A stretch of DNA of 32,471 nt from Dehalococcoidia bacterium (GTDB lineage: Bacteria > Chloroflexota > Dehalococcoidia > Dehalococcoidales > UBA1222): positions 1 to 32,471 of the forward strand of contig WRNP01000006.1 of NCBI GenBank assembly GCA_009776515.1, given 5' to 3'. Both the position numbers and the translations under genes were made by a program. This document shows positions 16,977 to 24,964 of the stretch, in pieces (the stretch's first letter is position 1; every line of letters starts with the position of its first letter). The notes below the pieces were generated by a model, which saw only the letters and a program-made list of their open reading frames with translations, was not told the origin of the DNA and did not search any database.

Positions 16977-17046
16977 CGCTTGTCTCCTTAATCGAGGCAC
17001 CGAAGCCGGAACATGTCGCACCGGAGTCAATACTCCCCGTGCGGTA

Positions 17047-17075
17047 AATATATCTCTTTACCCTAATATGCGCAA
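17047..17075 (-). promoter_or_regulatory. Putative promoter of the protease-YggS operon
   Basis: On the minus strand TTGCGC (17075-17070) and TATATT (17052-17047) are 17 nt apart, about 70 nt before the protease start codon. Confidence 0.5.
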
Positions 17076-17096
17076 GGTATGGACCAGATAGGTGCC

Positions 17097-17125
17097 TTGG
17101 TTGGCTAGGGCGGCTGTGGTAAAAT
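17097..17125 (+). promoter_or_regulatory. Putative promoter of tRNA-Leu
   Basis: TTGGTT (17097-17102) and TAAAAT (17120-17125) are 17 nt apart, with an extended TGg before the -10 box. The expected start is a few bases before the tRNA. It is divergent from, and close to, the protease promoter. Confidence 0.55.
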
Positions 17126-17134
17126 ACTGCTGTT

Positions 17135-17219
17135 GGGGGAGTGTCGGAACTGGCAGACGAGCAAGACTTAGGATCTTGTGCCGCAAGGCGTCGGGGTTCA
17201 AATCCCCGCTTCCCCACCA
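17135..17219 (+). tRNA. tRNA-Leu(TAG)
   Basis: This is an 85-nt class II tRNA. Acceptor GGGGGAG pairs with CTTCCCC (one G-U), followed by discriminator A and an encoded CCA (17217-17219). Anticodon stem CAAGA/TCTTG encloses loop CTTAGGA, giving anticodon TAG. A long variable arm (TGCCGCAAGGCG) is typical of tRNA-Leu. The T arm is CGGGG-TTCAAAT-CCCCG. Confidence 0.95.
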
Positions 17220-17327
17220 TTTTGGTTCCTATAGCGATGAACTGACCGCCTTGAAATTTATCCTCCGCGCAATCGCATCCAGTAAACTGAAAACGGCGAA
17301 CTGGCATTCAATACTAAGGCTACCATC

Positions 17328-19139
17328 ATGACTGACCCAAATATAGCCATGGAAACAGAGAGGCTTATCCTCAGGCCGCTTACCGCCGATGATGCTGAAA
17401 CGGCCTTTTATGGCTGGACTGGCGATGCAGAGGTCGCGCAGTATGTCAGTTGGCTGCCGCACCATACTATTGAGGAAACGATAGAATGGCTGAAAGAAAT
17501 TGAATGGCAACGGGATGACTCAGGTAATATCGCCCCCAGTGACAACTACATCTGGGGCTTTGTCCTAAAAGAAACAGGCCAGCTTTTCGGCTCCGGTGGA
17601 CTGATTTGGGAACCAGGTGCCAAGCTTTATCAGGTCGGCTATAACGTCACGAAATCCCACTGGAATTGCGGCTATACCATTGAAGCGATGAGGGCGATTC
17701 TGCGCTATGCCGCCAACATTCTTGGAATAAAGAGGGTCGCCGGAGGTCACGCCAAAGAGAACATTGCCTCGGCAAAAGTGATTGAGAAGCTGGGATTCAT
17801 TTACGATCGGGATAGGCTTATACCTCACGTCGATGGCACCCGACATTTCGACAGCCGGGAGTATTATTTGGATTTAGAAACCGACGAGGAACGGCGTGCC
17901 AGAATATATCCGATTATATTAAGCGCGTACAATCCCGAATGGCCGCAGTGGTATGCCGAAGAAAAGGAACGGTTGATCTGCCTGACACGCGGTAAAAATA
18001 TCGTCCGCATTAGCCATATGGGCAGCACCGCTGTCCCCGGATTGACGGCTAAACCTACGGTGGATATTCTGTTGGAAATCGCTGAAAGCGCTGACATTGA
18101 GCGCTTGGTTGCCGTCCTGCCTGGCAGCGAATATATTTGTCTGCGGCAGCAGACCATTCCCACGCTTGACCGCGTTATGTTCCTGAAAGGATACACCGAT
18201 ACGGGCTTTGCCGAACGAGTCTTCCACATCCATGTGCGTAGCCCCGGCGACTGGGATGAGTTATATTTTCGAGATTACCTGGCTTCTCATCCCGGGGCGG
18301 CCTCTGAATATGCCGCGTTGAAGCTTAGGTTGCTCAAGGATTATGAACATGACCGAGATGGTTACACGGCCGCGAAGGGTGAATTTATCAAAGAACATAT
18401 GCATAGAGCAAGGCAAGAAGCCAAAGGCGGATTAGCCCAAAACGTCCACCAACTTCATACCACTCCTATGGGCGCGGAGCGGATAAAACGCAACCTGAAT
18501 TTACCCGCCGAGGATGTTGTGGCGTGGTGTAAAGAAACCGTAGTGCAGGCGGACCATATCATTAGGTATGGCAAGAACTGGTATGTCTACGTAGGCGGCG
18601 TAGTTATCACCGTAAACGCGCACAGCTTCGCGGTTATCACGGCGCATAAGATAAACGCTAAGGTGCGGCTTATGCGGGAGTCGGATTATGGGTGCCTGAG
18701 CGAATATTTGTATCAGGCGATATTTGTGCCCGAAGGTGCCGCACCGCCGCCGAGGAGCGTTATCAATGCCCCAGAGATCTTTGTTTACATAAATGGCTTT
18801 GGCACACAAGCAGGTGACTTGGGTGTGATCGCAGAGCAGAACGGGCAGATTGTGGGGGTTGCGTGGACGCGCATTATTCCGGCTTACAGGCATATTAACC
18901 CCGAAACACCGGAACTCGCGGTTTCCGTACTGCCGGAATTTCGGGGTAACGGCATCGGCACGAAACTGATGAAGAAGCTACACAAGGTGTTGCGGGAAAG
19001 CGGCTATAAACAGATCTCGCTTTCCGTGCAAAAGGATAATCCCGCAGTGCGATTTTACCAGCGGCTAGGGTACGAGATGTTTGGGGAGCGGGTTGATCAC
19101 GCAGACCACGAGGACTACATTATGAACAAATATTTGTAG
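17328..19139 (+). CDS. Four-domain fusion: GNAT - GrpB/UPF0157 - DUF3781 - GNAT
   Basis: The protein has 603 residues. Residues 1-185 are a RimJ/RimL-type N-acetyltransferase (METERLILRPLTADD, then a conserved helix ENIASAKVIEKLGF). Residues about 192-365 are a GrpB/UPF0157 domain, a nucleotidyltransferase-fold family, with GSTAVPGLTAKPTVDILL at 232-249. Residues about 375-443 match DUF3781 (LHTTPMGAERIKRNLNL, GKNWYV, ITVNAHSFAVITAHKI). Residues about 445-603 are a second GNAT with acetyl-CoA loop FRGNGIGTKL and NPAVRFYQRLGY. Each piece is usually a separate gene in Firmicutes-like genomes. The frame is continuous with no sign of a missed stop. The ATG at 17328 has a weak AAGG; 17349 is an alternative start. 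Substrates are unknown. Confidence 0.85.
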   Translation: MTDPNIAMETERLILRPLTADDAETAFYGWTGDAEVAQYVSWLPHHTIEETIEWLKEIEWQRDDSGNIAPSDNYIWGFVLKETGQLFGSGGLIWEPGAKLYQVGYNVTKSHWNCGYTIEAMRAILRYAANILGIKRVAGGHAKENIASAKVIEKLGFIYDRDRLIPHVDGTRHFDSREYYLDLETDEERRARIYPIILSAYNPEWPQWYAEEKERLICLTRGKNIVRISHMGSTAVPGLTAKPTVDILLEIAESADIERLVAVLPGSEYICLRQQTIPTLDRVMFLKGYTDTGFAERVFHIHVRSPGDWDELYFRDYLASHPGAASEYAALKLRLLKDYEHDRDGYTAAKGEFIKEHMHRARQEAKGGLAQNVHQLHTTPMGAERIKRNLNLPAEDVVAWCKETVVQADHIIRYGKNWYVYVGGVVITVNAHSFAVITAHKINAKVRLMRESDYGCLSEYLYQAIFVPEGAAPPPRSVINAPEIFVYINGFGTQAGDLGVIAEQNGQIVGVAWTRIIPAYRHINPETPELAVSVLPEFRGNGIGTKLMKKLHKVLRESGYKQISLSVQKDNPAVRFYQRLGYEMFGERVDHADHEDYIMNKYL

Positions 19140-19154
19140 CATGGAGTCGGCGAC

Positions 19155-19454
19155 ATGGAAAATTTGCTGTATGTGATGCTTTTGGAAAAAACAAAATCAT
19201 ATAAAAAGATGAACAAAGGGGCAGTTTTAAGACACGTTGATAACATAAAACTGCTGGATAACGAAGGCAAATTAGAACTTTGCGGGGTACTCAGGAAATG
19301 CCCCGGCTTCGCCGGCTTGGTTATCCTCAAGGCTGGAAGCTATGAAGAAGCTGAAGAGTTGTGCAGGCGCGAACCGCTTGTTATTGAGGGCTACGCAACA
19401 TATAAGCTCATGCATCTGCAGGTGGGAAATAGAGATAACAACTACTTATCGTAA
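19155..19454 (+). CDS. YciI-like small protein
   Basis: This is a 99-residue protein with the YCII pattern: an N-terminal strand, a helix carrying a conserved histidine (VLRHVDNIKLLDNEGKLELCG), a strand (FAGLVILKA), and the C-terminal segment SYEEAEELCRREPLVIEGYATYKLMHL, where the family has DP(F/Y). YciI-like proteins are ferredoxin-fold proteins, some of them dehydrochlorinase-like, with mostly unknown roles. The ATG at 19155 has GGAG eight nt upstream and lies 15 nt after the preceding gene, so the two are likely co-transcribed. Confidence 0.7.
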   Translation: MENLLYVMLLEKTKSYKKMNKGAVLRHVDNIKLLDNEGKLELCGVLRKCPGFAGLVILKAGSYEEAEELCRREPLVIEGYATYKLMHLQVGNRDNNYLS

Positions 19455-19513
19455 CGAACGGTCCAATGTTTGCCATCAGATACGCAGCCGATTTTTATCC
19501 ACGGCAGTCGGTA

Positions 19514-19555
19514 TTTGCCTTGATATGTAACGTAATAAACGTTACGATAGGCAAA
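19514..19555 (+). repeat. Nested inverted repeat upstream of the sigma-region-4 protein gene
   Basis: Outer arms TTTGCCT (19514-19520) and AGGCAAA (19549-19555) enclose inner arms GTAACG (19527-19532) and CGTTAC (19540-19545), with centre TAATAAA. It could be an operator for a dimeric regulator or a two-part RNA hairpin. It lies about 75 nt before the start codon at 19630. Confidence 0.5.
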
Positions 19556-19584
19556 ATTGAGGCGCTCCTCGCGCCAGGGTATTG

Positions 19585-19593
19585 TGATATAGT
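19585..19593 (+). promoter_or_regulatory. Putative extended -10 promoter
   Basis: TGATATAGT is an extended -10 (TGn-TATAGT) 36 nt before the ATG at 19630. No -35 of good match is seen at 16-18 nt. It lies just downstream of the nested inverted repeat. Confidence 0.35.
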
Positions 19594-19629
19594 ATAGCGC
19601 GAATAACACACGTAAAGGCTGTTTCCAAA

Positions 19630-22242
19630 ATGATGAACAAACCTAAGAAAAAATCGAGCCTTGGGTGCAGTAATCTGTTGGCGGAAATAGATCAAGATGC
19701 AAGCCGCGCCATTTCCAAAGCACCTCTAATAGTGGAGAAGCCACAGCTTCATATCCAGACCTCCATTTTCGTCTCCGACGCAGAAGCCGATATACATATC
19801 ACATCTGCCCATATTGATACTGCTAAGGTGGTGCAGCTCTTTCTTGAGCACGAAAAGGAAATCGTTGCCTGCGTTTCTGCAAAATCGACATTAGATGTTG
19901 TAGTTGAAGGTCTTTTAGTCAGGCCAAATAAACTGCCGTTGCTTGTATCGCATAAACCCTTTCCACTGCCACGGGATTTACTCTCAGAGCATGAAAACTC
20001 TCATGATATACGTTTTCGGAATTGTGATGAATTCGCCGTTGAGGAAGTATATGACAGATTGACAGCTTTCGTGTGCCGAGTGGCTGATTATTTGCAGTCG
20101 AATGCCGTGCTTCTGAAATTAAAGGAATTGGTTCATAGCACAGCCCCAATCTTTCTGGCGGCCAAGATAAGCCGTCTTGTGGGGCGTAGCTGCCCGGCCC
20201 TTGATGCTCTGTCCGTTATCACTCTCTCCGATATCGACAGCATTGAGGTGTGGAACGTAAGCCTGCCGGAGGCTACAGAGATCGGCGAATTACTCGAGCG
20301 GCGGCTTAAGCAACTGGTCGTTCCTGCTGCTGCACTAGATGCCCTAACCGCCGATTTGTCTGAGCGCGATAGATGTATCATTGAAAACAGGGGATTAAAG
20401 AATAGCAAAACCCTGGCCGCTATAGGCGAAGAATACGGCATTACCCGCGAAAGGGTTCGCCAAATTAGCGAAAAAATAGTAGCTAAGTTCAAGGCGCCGC
20501 AAGGTGCCAAAAGGGCTCTCATAAGGGCACTCTTCTTCTCTGTAAAAATTCTTAGTGACTGCGAACACTGCATTACCGGCGAAGAACTTAACACCTATGG
20601 GATACCGGGAAAAGCCTTGCTGTTTCTGTCGGATACCATGGGCCGCAAGTACGTAACTCATATTGCCGAAACAGACATGATCGTTTTCTATGGTGATGAC
20701 GGGACGTGCCAGTGGCTGGAGGATATTGAAAAGATGGCCAACTCCCTTCCTCCGGTGCTGTCGGCTGAAGAACAGCAGGACATTGTTGAAGAAACCTCCG
20801 GCTCTCTTAGGAAAATGGGATTCGAAATCTCCAAAGACATCATTAAGGAAATAGTCTTTCATAAGCACGCTACGACCGGAGCGATGTTTGCCACGAAGCC
20901 TCTTTGCCAGACTGAAAAATATGCCATCGTTTTGGAGAAGTTCTTTCCCGATGGGATAAAGGTATATCGGCCTGAAGTATTGGATCATTTCCGGGAAAAA
21001 TACCGCGAGCTTTTCAGTGACAAAAAAATTGCGATTAATGATCATGCCTTAGTTGCCAGAATCATTGACAAGTGCATGCTGATTGACCGCGGAACGTATA
21101 TGCTGTACAAAAAAACCGAACTCCCTGTCGAATTATCCCAACAAATACTGACATTCATTTCGCAGTACCCATACACCATGGTTATGGTCAATGCGATTAT
21201 GCACCGGTTTAAGTCAGAACTGGCAGCCATCGGCATTGAAAACAAATACCATCTGCACGGCACCCTTAAACAGCACTTTGCGGCTCAATTTACCTTTAGG
21301 CGGGATTATGTGGTTAAAGGAGAGGTTACCGATACTCTCTATGCCAATATCGCCGGGTTTGTAGAGTCAAATCCGGAGGGGGTTAGCATTCAGGATTTGC
21401 AAGAGCATTTTCAGGGGATACCAAGCGCTGTGCTGCGTTACGCCTTAACAATTGATGATAACATTCTTTCGGTGTACAGCAATAGATGCATACATAAAAA
21501 ATATATTATTTTCCCAGAACACGATCTTGTTTTGCAGTATTTAAAGGAATACATTGCGCGGGAGCACATTCTTTCTGGTAAGCGTGCCTATCGTATGCTT
21601 TACAGAGAGTTCCCGAGCTTTTTTGCCAAAAACCATATAGGGACCAGTTGGTTTCTGCTTAGCATATTGCGCACGTTTTTTAAGGATGAATTCAGGATTA
21701 ACCGTCCTTACATTATTGACTTAGCCACGGATGCCACCGATGGCTATGCCATGCTCAAAAGCTCGTTCTGGGGCAAAAGCAGTGTTGATATTGCTGACAT
21801 CAAAAAATATGCGAAAGAAAAGCAAATCAAGACAACGGGTCTATTAAAGCTGTTAGATTCGTATAACGATGGGTATTTTATGCTCAATAAAGAGAAGCTT
21901 ATTAGCATTGACGAAGTAGGTTACAGTCAGGACGATTACTTACGAATCGAAGATGTCCTGTTGGAGGCGCTGGGCAATGCAAATTATGCCGAGATAGCCA
22001 AGCTGAACGTGATCGAATCATTGCCAAGAGCCAAGGTTCCTCTTAGCGAATGGTTAATCTATTCCATCATACATAAATACGGCACACGGCTTTCGGCGAT
22101 TACATCGGTACATCAATTTGCGGATGCGGTGCCGCTTGTTATGCGCAGCAACGCTGACCCGAAGTCTGTCAAGGACGAGTATGCCTCTGTTGCGGGATTG
22201 AGGCGAAGGATTCCACGCATGCTCCGGCCTTGGCGCTTTTAG
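19630..22242 (+). CDS. Large protein with sigma-70 region 4 helix-turn-helix and repeated winged-helix-like segments
   Basis: This is an 870-residue soluble protein with no membrane segment. Residues 243-290 (LSERDRCIIENRGL, then TLAAIGEEYGITRERVRQI) are a clear sigma-70 region 4 helix-turn-helix, the domain that reads -35 elements. Regions 1, 2 and 3 of a real sigma factor are not recognisable. The following about 550 residues look like several divergent winged-helix units (for example ILTFISQYPYTMVMVNAIMHRF and IAGFVESNPEGVSIQDLQEHF), each ending in a short hydrophobic strand. It is probably a DNA-binding regulator rather than a free sigma factor. The start ATG has AAAGG 11 nt upstream. The C-terminus (RRRIPRMLRPWRF) abuts a broken gene, so a truncated end is possible. 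Confidence 0.7.
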   Translation: MMNKPKKKSSLGCSNLLAEIDQDASRAISKAPLIVEKPQLHIQTSIFVSDAEADIHITSAHIDTAKVVQLFLEHEKEIVACVSAKSTLDVVVEGLLVRPNKLPLLVSHKPFPLPRDLLSEHENSHDIRFRNCDEFAVEEVYDRLTAFVCRVADYLQSNAVLLKLKELVHSTAPIFLAAKISRLVGRSCPALDALSVITLSDIDSIEVWNVSLPEATEIGELLERRLKQLVVPAAALDALTADLSERDRCIIENRGLKNSKTLAAIGEEYGITRERVRQISEKIVAKFKAPQGAKRALIRALFFSVKILSDCEHCITGEELNTYGIPGKALLFLSDTMGRKYVTHIAETDMIVFYGDDGTCQWLEDIEKMANSLPPVLSAEEQQDIVEETSGSLRKMGFEISKDIIKEIVFHKHATTGAMFATKPLCQTEKYAIVLEKFFPDGIKVYRPEVLDHFREKYRELFSDKKIAINDHALVARIIDKCMLIDRGTYMLYKKTELPVELSQQILTFISQYPYTMVMVNAIMHRFKSELAAIGIENKYHLHGTLKQHFAAQFTFRRDYVVKGEVTDTLYANIAGFVESNPEGVSIQDLQEHFQGIPSAVLRYALTIDDNILSVYSNRCIHKKYIIFPEHDLVLQYLKEYIAREHILSGKRAYRMLYREFPSFFAKNHIGTSWFLLSILRTFFKDEFRINRPYIIDLATDATDGYAMLKSSFWGKSSVDIADIKKYAKEKQIKTTGLLKLLDSYNDGYFMLNKEKLISIDEVGYSQDDYLRIEDVLLEALGNANYAEIAKLNVIESLPRAKVPLSEWLIYSIIHKYGTRLSAITSVHQFADAVPLVMRSNADPKSVKDEYASVAGLRRRIPRMLRPWRF

Positions 22243-22249
22243 GTTTAAG

Positions 22250-22659
22250 CGATTGACGATATCCCGTCCATTCGGCGCAATCCTGTCATATGCGATATCT
22301 TCAGCCGCCTGAAACTGATGGAGCGCCGCGGCAGCGGGCTCCGAAAAATTATTGACCAGTATCCCGGAGATAGTGAGCCGGTATTTCGTTCCGCGGAGCA
22401 ATCTTTTGTGGTGGTACTGAAGAAATTAAATTCTAATCAAACATCAGTGCCAGTTGGCACTGTAAATGGCACTGTAAAAAATGCTGGAAAAATCTTAGAT
22501 GCCATACTTGCCGATCCGAAAATCACGCGGACAAAACTAGCAACCGAAACAGGACTATCGGTGCGTACTGTTGCGCGCGAATTAAAAACTCTCCGCGAGA
22601 CCAGCGTTATTCGCCGTGTTGGCCCAGATAGATCAGGTCGCTGGGAAGTGGCTGAATAG
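22250..22659 (+). pseudogene. 3' remnant of an AlbA_2/HATPase_c_4 ATP-binding regulator
   Basis: The open frame reads IDDIPSIRRNPVICDIFSRLKLMERRGSGLRKII and then a C-terminal winged helix (ILDAILADPKITRTKLATETGLSVRTVARELKTL). The first part is the typical end of the ATPase domain of AlbA_2 (Schlafen-like, formerly AAA_4) transcriptional regulators. The N-terminal AlbA_2 domain and most of the ATPase domain are missing, and an in-frame stop lies just upstream of 22250. An ATG at 22318 could still give a 113-residue winged-helix protein, but it has no good ribosome-binding site. Confidence 0.65.
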
Positions 22660-22691
22660 GGACTCTGTAAGCACTCGGGAAAGGGGCTAAA

Positions 22692-23483
22692 ATGAACACA
22701 GTTTTCCTTATCATTGAGGGCATAGTAATCGTGGCGCTTCTAATTATCGCCATTTTTCTCTTGAATGGCAAAGGGGCGTTTTTGATTGCTGGCTACAACA
22801 CTAAAAACGAAGAAGAAAAAAGGAAGTATGACGAAAGAGCCATATGCCGCTTTGTAGGCTGGCTGTTAGTAAGCGTATGCGTTGACTTAACAATATTTTT
22901 CACTGGAATACATCTTAACATTACTTGGCTACTATGGGGCGGGATTGCATTCATGCCCGTTGTGGTTGTGGGTGCTGTAATCTATATGAATACGCGCAGT
23001 CGCTTTCGTGTAGATAGTGATGCACTGGAACCTGGCGCTTACAAAAAAACAAAACGAACCGGTGTCATGGTCGCCGTTATTGCCGCAACCGCTATCGTGT
23101 GCATTGCAGTTGGTGCCTTAATTGTTTATGGTGCCAGTGAACCCGCTGTAGACGTCACCAGTAGCAGTATCCGAATCCAAGGAATGTACGGTCTGAGTAT
23201 TGATATCGCTGATATAACCGGCGTGTCTTTGATAGAGCAGAGCATGAGCGATATCGGGGTGGGGCAGAGAACCAACGGCTATGGCGGCTTTGGGGGCGCT
23301 CTCAAGGGGAATTTTAAGTCGGACAGCCTCGGGGAAACCCTGCTTTTTGTTCGGGCGAATTCTTCTCCGACCATACGTGTTGAGCGTAACAGTGGGAAAG
23401 ATGTTTACATAAGTTTTGGCGACGGCGAGAAAACAGAGGATCTATATCGGGAAATTACCGGAGCTATTGCCGCTAAAAGATAG
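22692..23483 (+). CDS. DUF3784-type membrane protein with C-terminal PH-like domain
   Basis: This 263-residue protein has four predicted membrane helices: about 3-24, 52-72, 78-98 and 125-147. The first helix and what follows (LLNGKGAFLIAGYNTKNEEEKRKYDERAICRFVGW) is the DUF3784 signature. After the last helix, residues about 150-263 are a soluble beta-rich region with the look of a bacterial PH domain (IRIQGMYGLSIDIADITGVSLIE, DLYREI near the end). AAGGGG precedes the ATG. Function is unknown; the family is common in Firmicutes, in keeping with an acquired stretch. Confidence 0.7.
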   Translation: MNTVFLIIEGIVIVALLIIAIFLLNGKGAFLIAGYNTKNEEEKRKYDERAICRFVGWLLVSVCVDLTIFFTGIHLNITWLLWGGIAFMPVVVVGAVIYMNTRSRFRVDSDALEPGAYKKTKRTGVMVAVIAATAIVCIAVGALIVYGASEPAVDVTSSSIRIQGMYGLSIDIADITGVSLIEQSMSDIGVGQRTNGYGGFGGALKGNFKSDSLGETLLFVRANSSPTIRVERNSGKDVYISFGDGEKTEDLYREITGAIAAKR

Positions 23484-23714
23484 ACGATCCCTCCTAGGCG
23501 ACGGAATGGCTTTCCTGCGATTTATGACTGCTTGTGCCGCCCGAACAAGCGGCTTGGCAAACCATGTCCGGTCGAAATACCGTGAGGCATTTTGAGGTTC
23601 TCCGCAAGACTAAGAAAACAATTGGCACCGAGGGTGTGATTTGTCTGGCGGACAACGTGTACCCTGTCATTAAAGAAAAGTATTATGTCCCGGCATGGCT
23701 TATATAAAACGATG
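23484..23714 (+). other. Intergenic stretch with one small uncertain ORF
   Basis: No recognised gene. An ATG at 23564 opens 47 codons to a stop at 23707 (MSGRNTVRHFEVLRKTKKTI, ending in YVPAWLI). It reads protein-like but has no clear ribosome-binding site and no family I know. It may be a relic. Confidence 0.2.
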
Positions 23715-23849
23715 TATAATACAAGCGGGGGAGTGGAGTGTTTAAACAGGTGAGTTATGCATGACCCGCAATCTCCTTTAGCATTAACCTGAGGCATTCT
23801 CGCAACGCCCCATATGGAATAAAAAACGAAAAGGAAGGGTAAACCATTA
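23715..23849 (+). promoter_or_regulatory. Putative promoter and leader of leucine dehydrogenase
   Basis: A consensus TATAAT lies at 23715-23720 without a good -35, giving a leader of about 120 nt. Within it AGGTGAG (23748-23754) precedes an ATG at 23761 by 6 nt, opening the six-codon frame MTRNLL (23761-23781) that ends in two leucine codons. AAGGAAGG at about 23830-23837 serves the real gene. A leucine-sensing leader is conceivable, but no attenuator hairpin with a T run is visible. Confidence 0.35.
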
Positions 23850-24893
23850 ATGCAAGTCACTAAAGCCATGAGTGAATACGGCCACGAGCAGATTGTTTTC
23901 GTGCAAGACAAAGCAGTGGGGCTCAAAGCGATTATCGCCGTTCATAGCACGGTGCTGGGACCGGCCCTCGGCGGGACCCGTTTTTGGGATTATGCCACCG
24001 AAGACGATGCCCTGTTTGACGTCCTGCGCCTTTCTCGGGGCATGACCCTAAAAAATGCTGCAGCTGGCCTTAAGCTCGGCGGCGGCAAAGCGGTCATTAT
24101 CGGCGATCCGCAAAAATTGAAGTCTCGGGAATTTTTTCATGCGTACGGAAAGTTCATTAATTCGCTGGGTGGCAGGTATTACACCGCCGAAGACGTGAAT
24201 ATCGGGGCGGCGGACGTTGCCCAGATGAACGAAGTAACGAAATATGTCACGGGAACTCCTGAGGTAAGCGGCAATCCGTCTCCCTTTACGGCGCGCGGTG
24301 TATATATGGGCATGAAGGCGGGAGCCAGCGTCAAGTTTGGCTCCGAGGTGCTTAAGGGCAAAACCGTGGCCGTACAAGGCCTGGGAAGCGTGGGGTATAC
24401 ACTCTGCGGGCACCTGAGCAAAGAGGAGGTAAGCCTTAAGGTGCACGATATAAATCAAGCTGCGGTGGACAGGGCTGTGAGAGATTTTGGTGCCACTGCG
24501 GTGGCGGCGGAGGAAATCTTGACTACAGATTGTGATATCTTTGCACCATGCGCTATGGGGGCGGTGTTAAATACCGACAACGCCAAACGCCTGAAGTGCA
24601 AGCTTATTGCCGGGGCGGCCAATAATGTCCTGATGGACGGTGCCACGGGGGATATTTTGAAAGCCATGGATATCCTGTATCTGCCTGATTTTATCATCAA
24701 TGCGGGTGGGGTCATAAACTGCGGTATGGAGATTCCCGACGGCTCATACGACGTCAATGTGATCAACGCCAAGGTGGATCAGATATACGACACCACGCTT
24801 AAAATCATAGCCCTTGCCCAAGAAAAGCAGATCAGTACGTATCAAGCTGCGGATGAGTATGCCGAAAGCATTGTTATGGCAGGCACGAAATAA
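23850..24893 (+). CDS. Leucine dehydrogenase (Glu/Leu/Phe/Val dehydrogenase family)
   Basis: This 347-residue enzyme catalyses NAD-dependent oxidative deamination of leucine and other branched-chain amino acids, or the reverse amination of their keto acids. Landmarks are GPALGGTRFWDY, the substrate-binding K68 in MTLKNAAAG, catalytic K80 in the GGGK motif (GLKLGGGKAVIIGDP), and the Rossmann loop GKTVAVQGLGSVGY. GAANNVL and DFIINAGGVIN follow in the C-terminal half. Length and motifs fit leucine dehydrogenase (bcd/ldh) better than the longer glutamate dehydrogenases. It stands alone, with its own promoter and terminator. Confidence 0.92.
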   Translation: MQVTKAMSEYGHEQIVFVQDKAVGLKAIIAVHSTVLGPALGGTRFWDYATEDDALFDVLRLSRGMTLKNAAAGLKLGGGKAVIIGDPQKLKSREFFHAYGKFINSLGGRYYTAEDVNIGAADVAQMNEVTKYVTGTPEVSGNPSPFTARGVYMGMKAGASVKFGSEVLKGKTVAVQGLGSVGYTLCGHLSKEEVSLKVHDINQAAVDRAVRDFGATAVAAEEILTTDCDIFAPCAMGAVLNTDNAKRLKCKLIAGAANNVLMDGATGDILKAMDILYLPDFIINAGGVINCGMEIPDGSYDVNVINAKVDQIYDTTLKIIALAQEKQISTYQAADEYAESIVMAGTK

Positions 24894-24921
24894 GCTGTCG
24901 GGCCACTGATTTGATACCGCG

Positions 24922-24953
24922 GGAGCGCTCTTAATGGGCGCTCCTTGGTTTTT
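24922..24953 (+). terminator. Rho-independent terminator of leucine dehydrogenase
   Basis: GGAGCGC (24922-24928) pairs with GCGCTCC (24938-24944) around a 9-nt loop, followed by TTGGTTTTT. It is 29 nt after the stop codon and also separates the gene from the convergent tusA-like gene. Confidence 0.8.
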
Positions 24954-24964
24954 GGCGGGCTTCT

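Noticed and set aside
17919..18233. Minus-strand frames opposite the GrpB domain
   Set aside because: They are mirror frames of a conserved domain, with no start signals.
20395..21045. 216-codon minus-strand frame inside the sigma-region-4 protein gene
   Set aside because: The plus-strand frame carries a clear HTH domain; the opposite frame shows only low-complexity aromatic sequence.
23522..23926. 134-codon minus-strand frame overlapping the leucine dehydrogenase start
   Set aside because: It runs through the promoter and start of a well-supported plus-strand gene and has no recognisable product.
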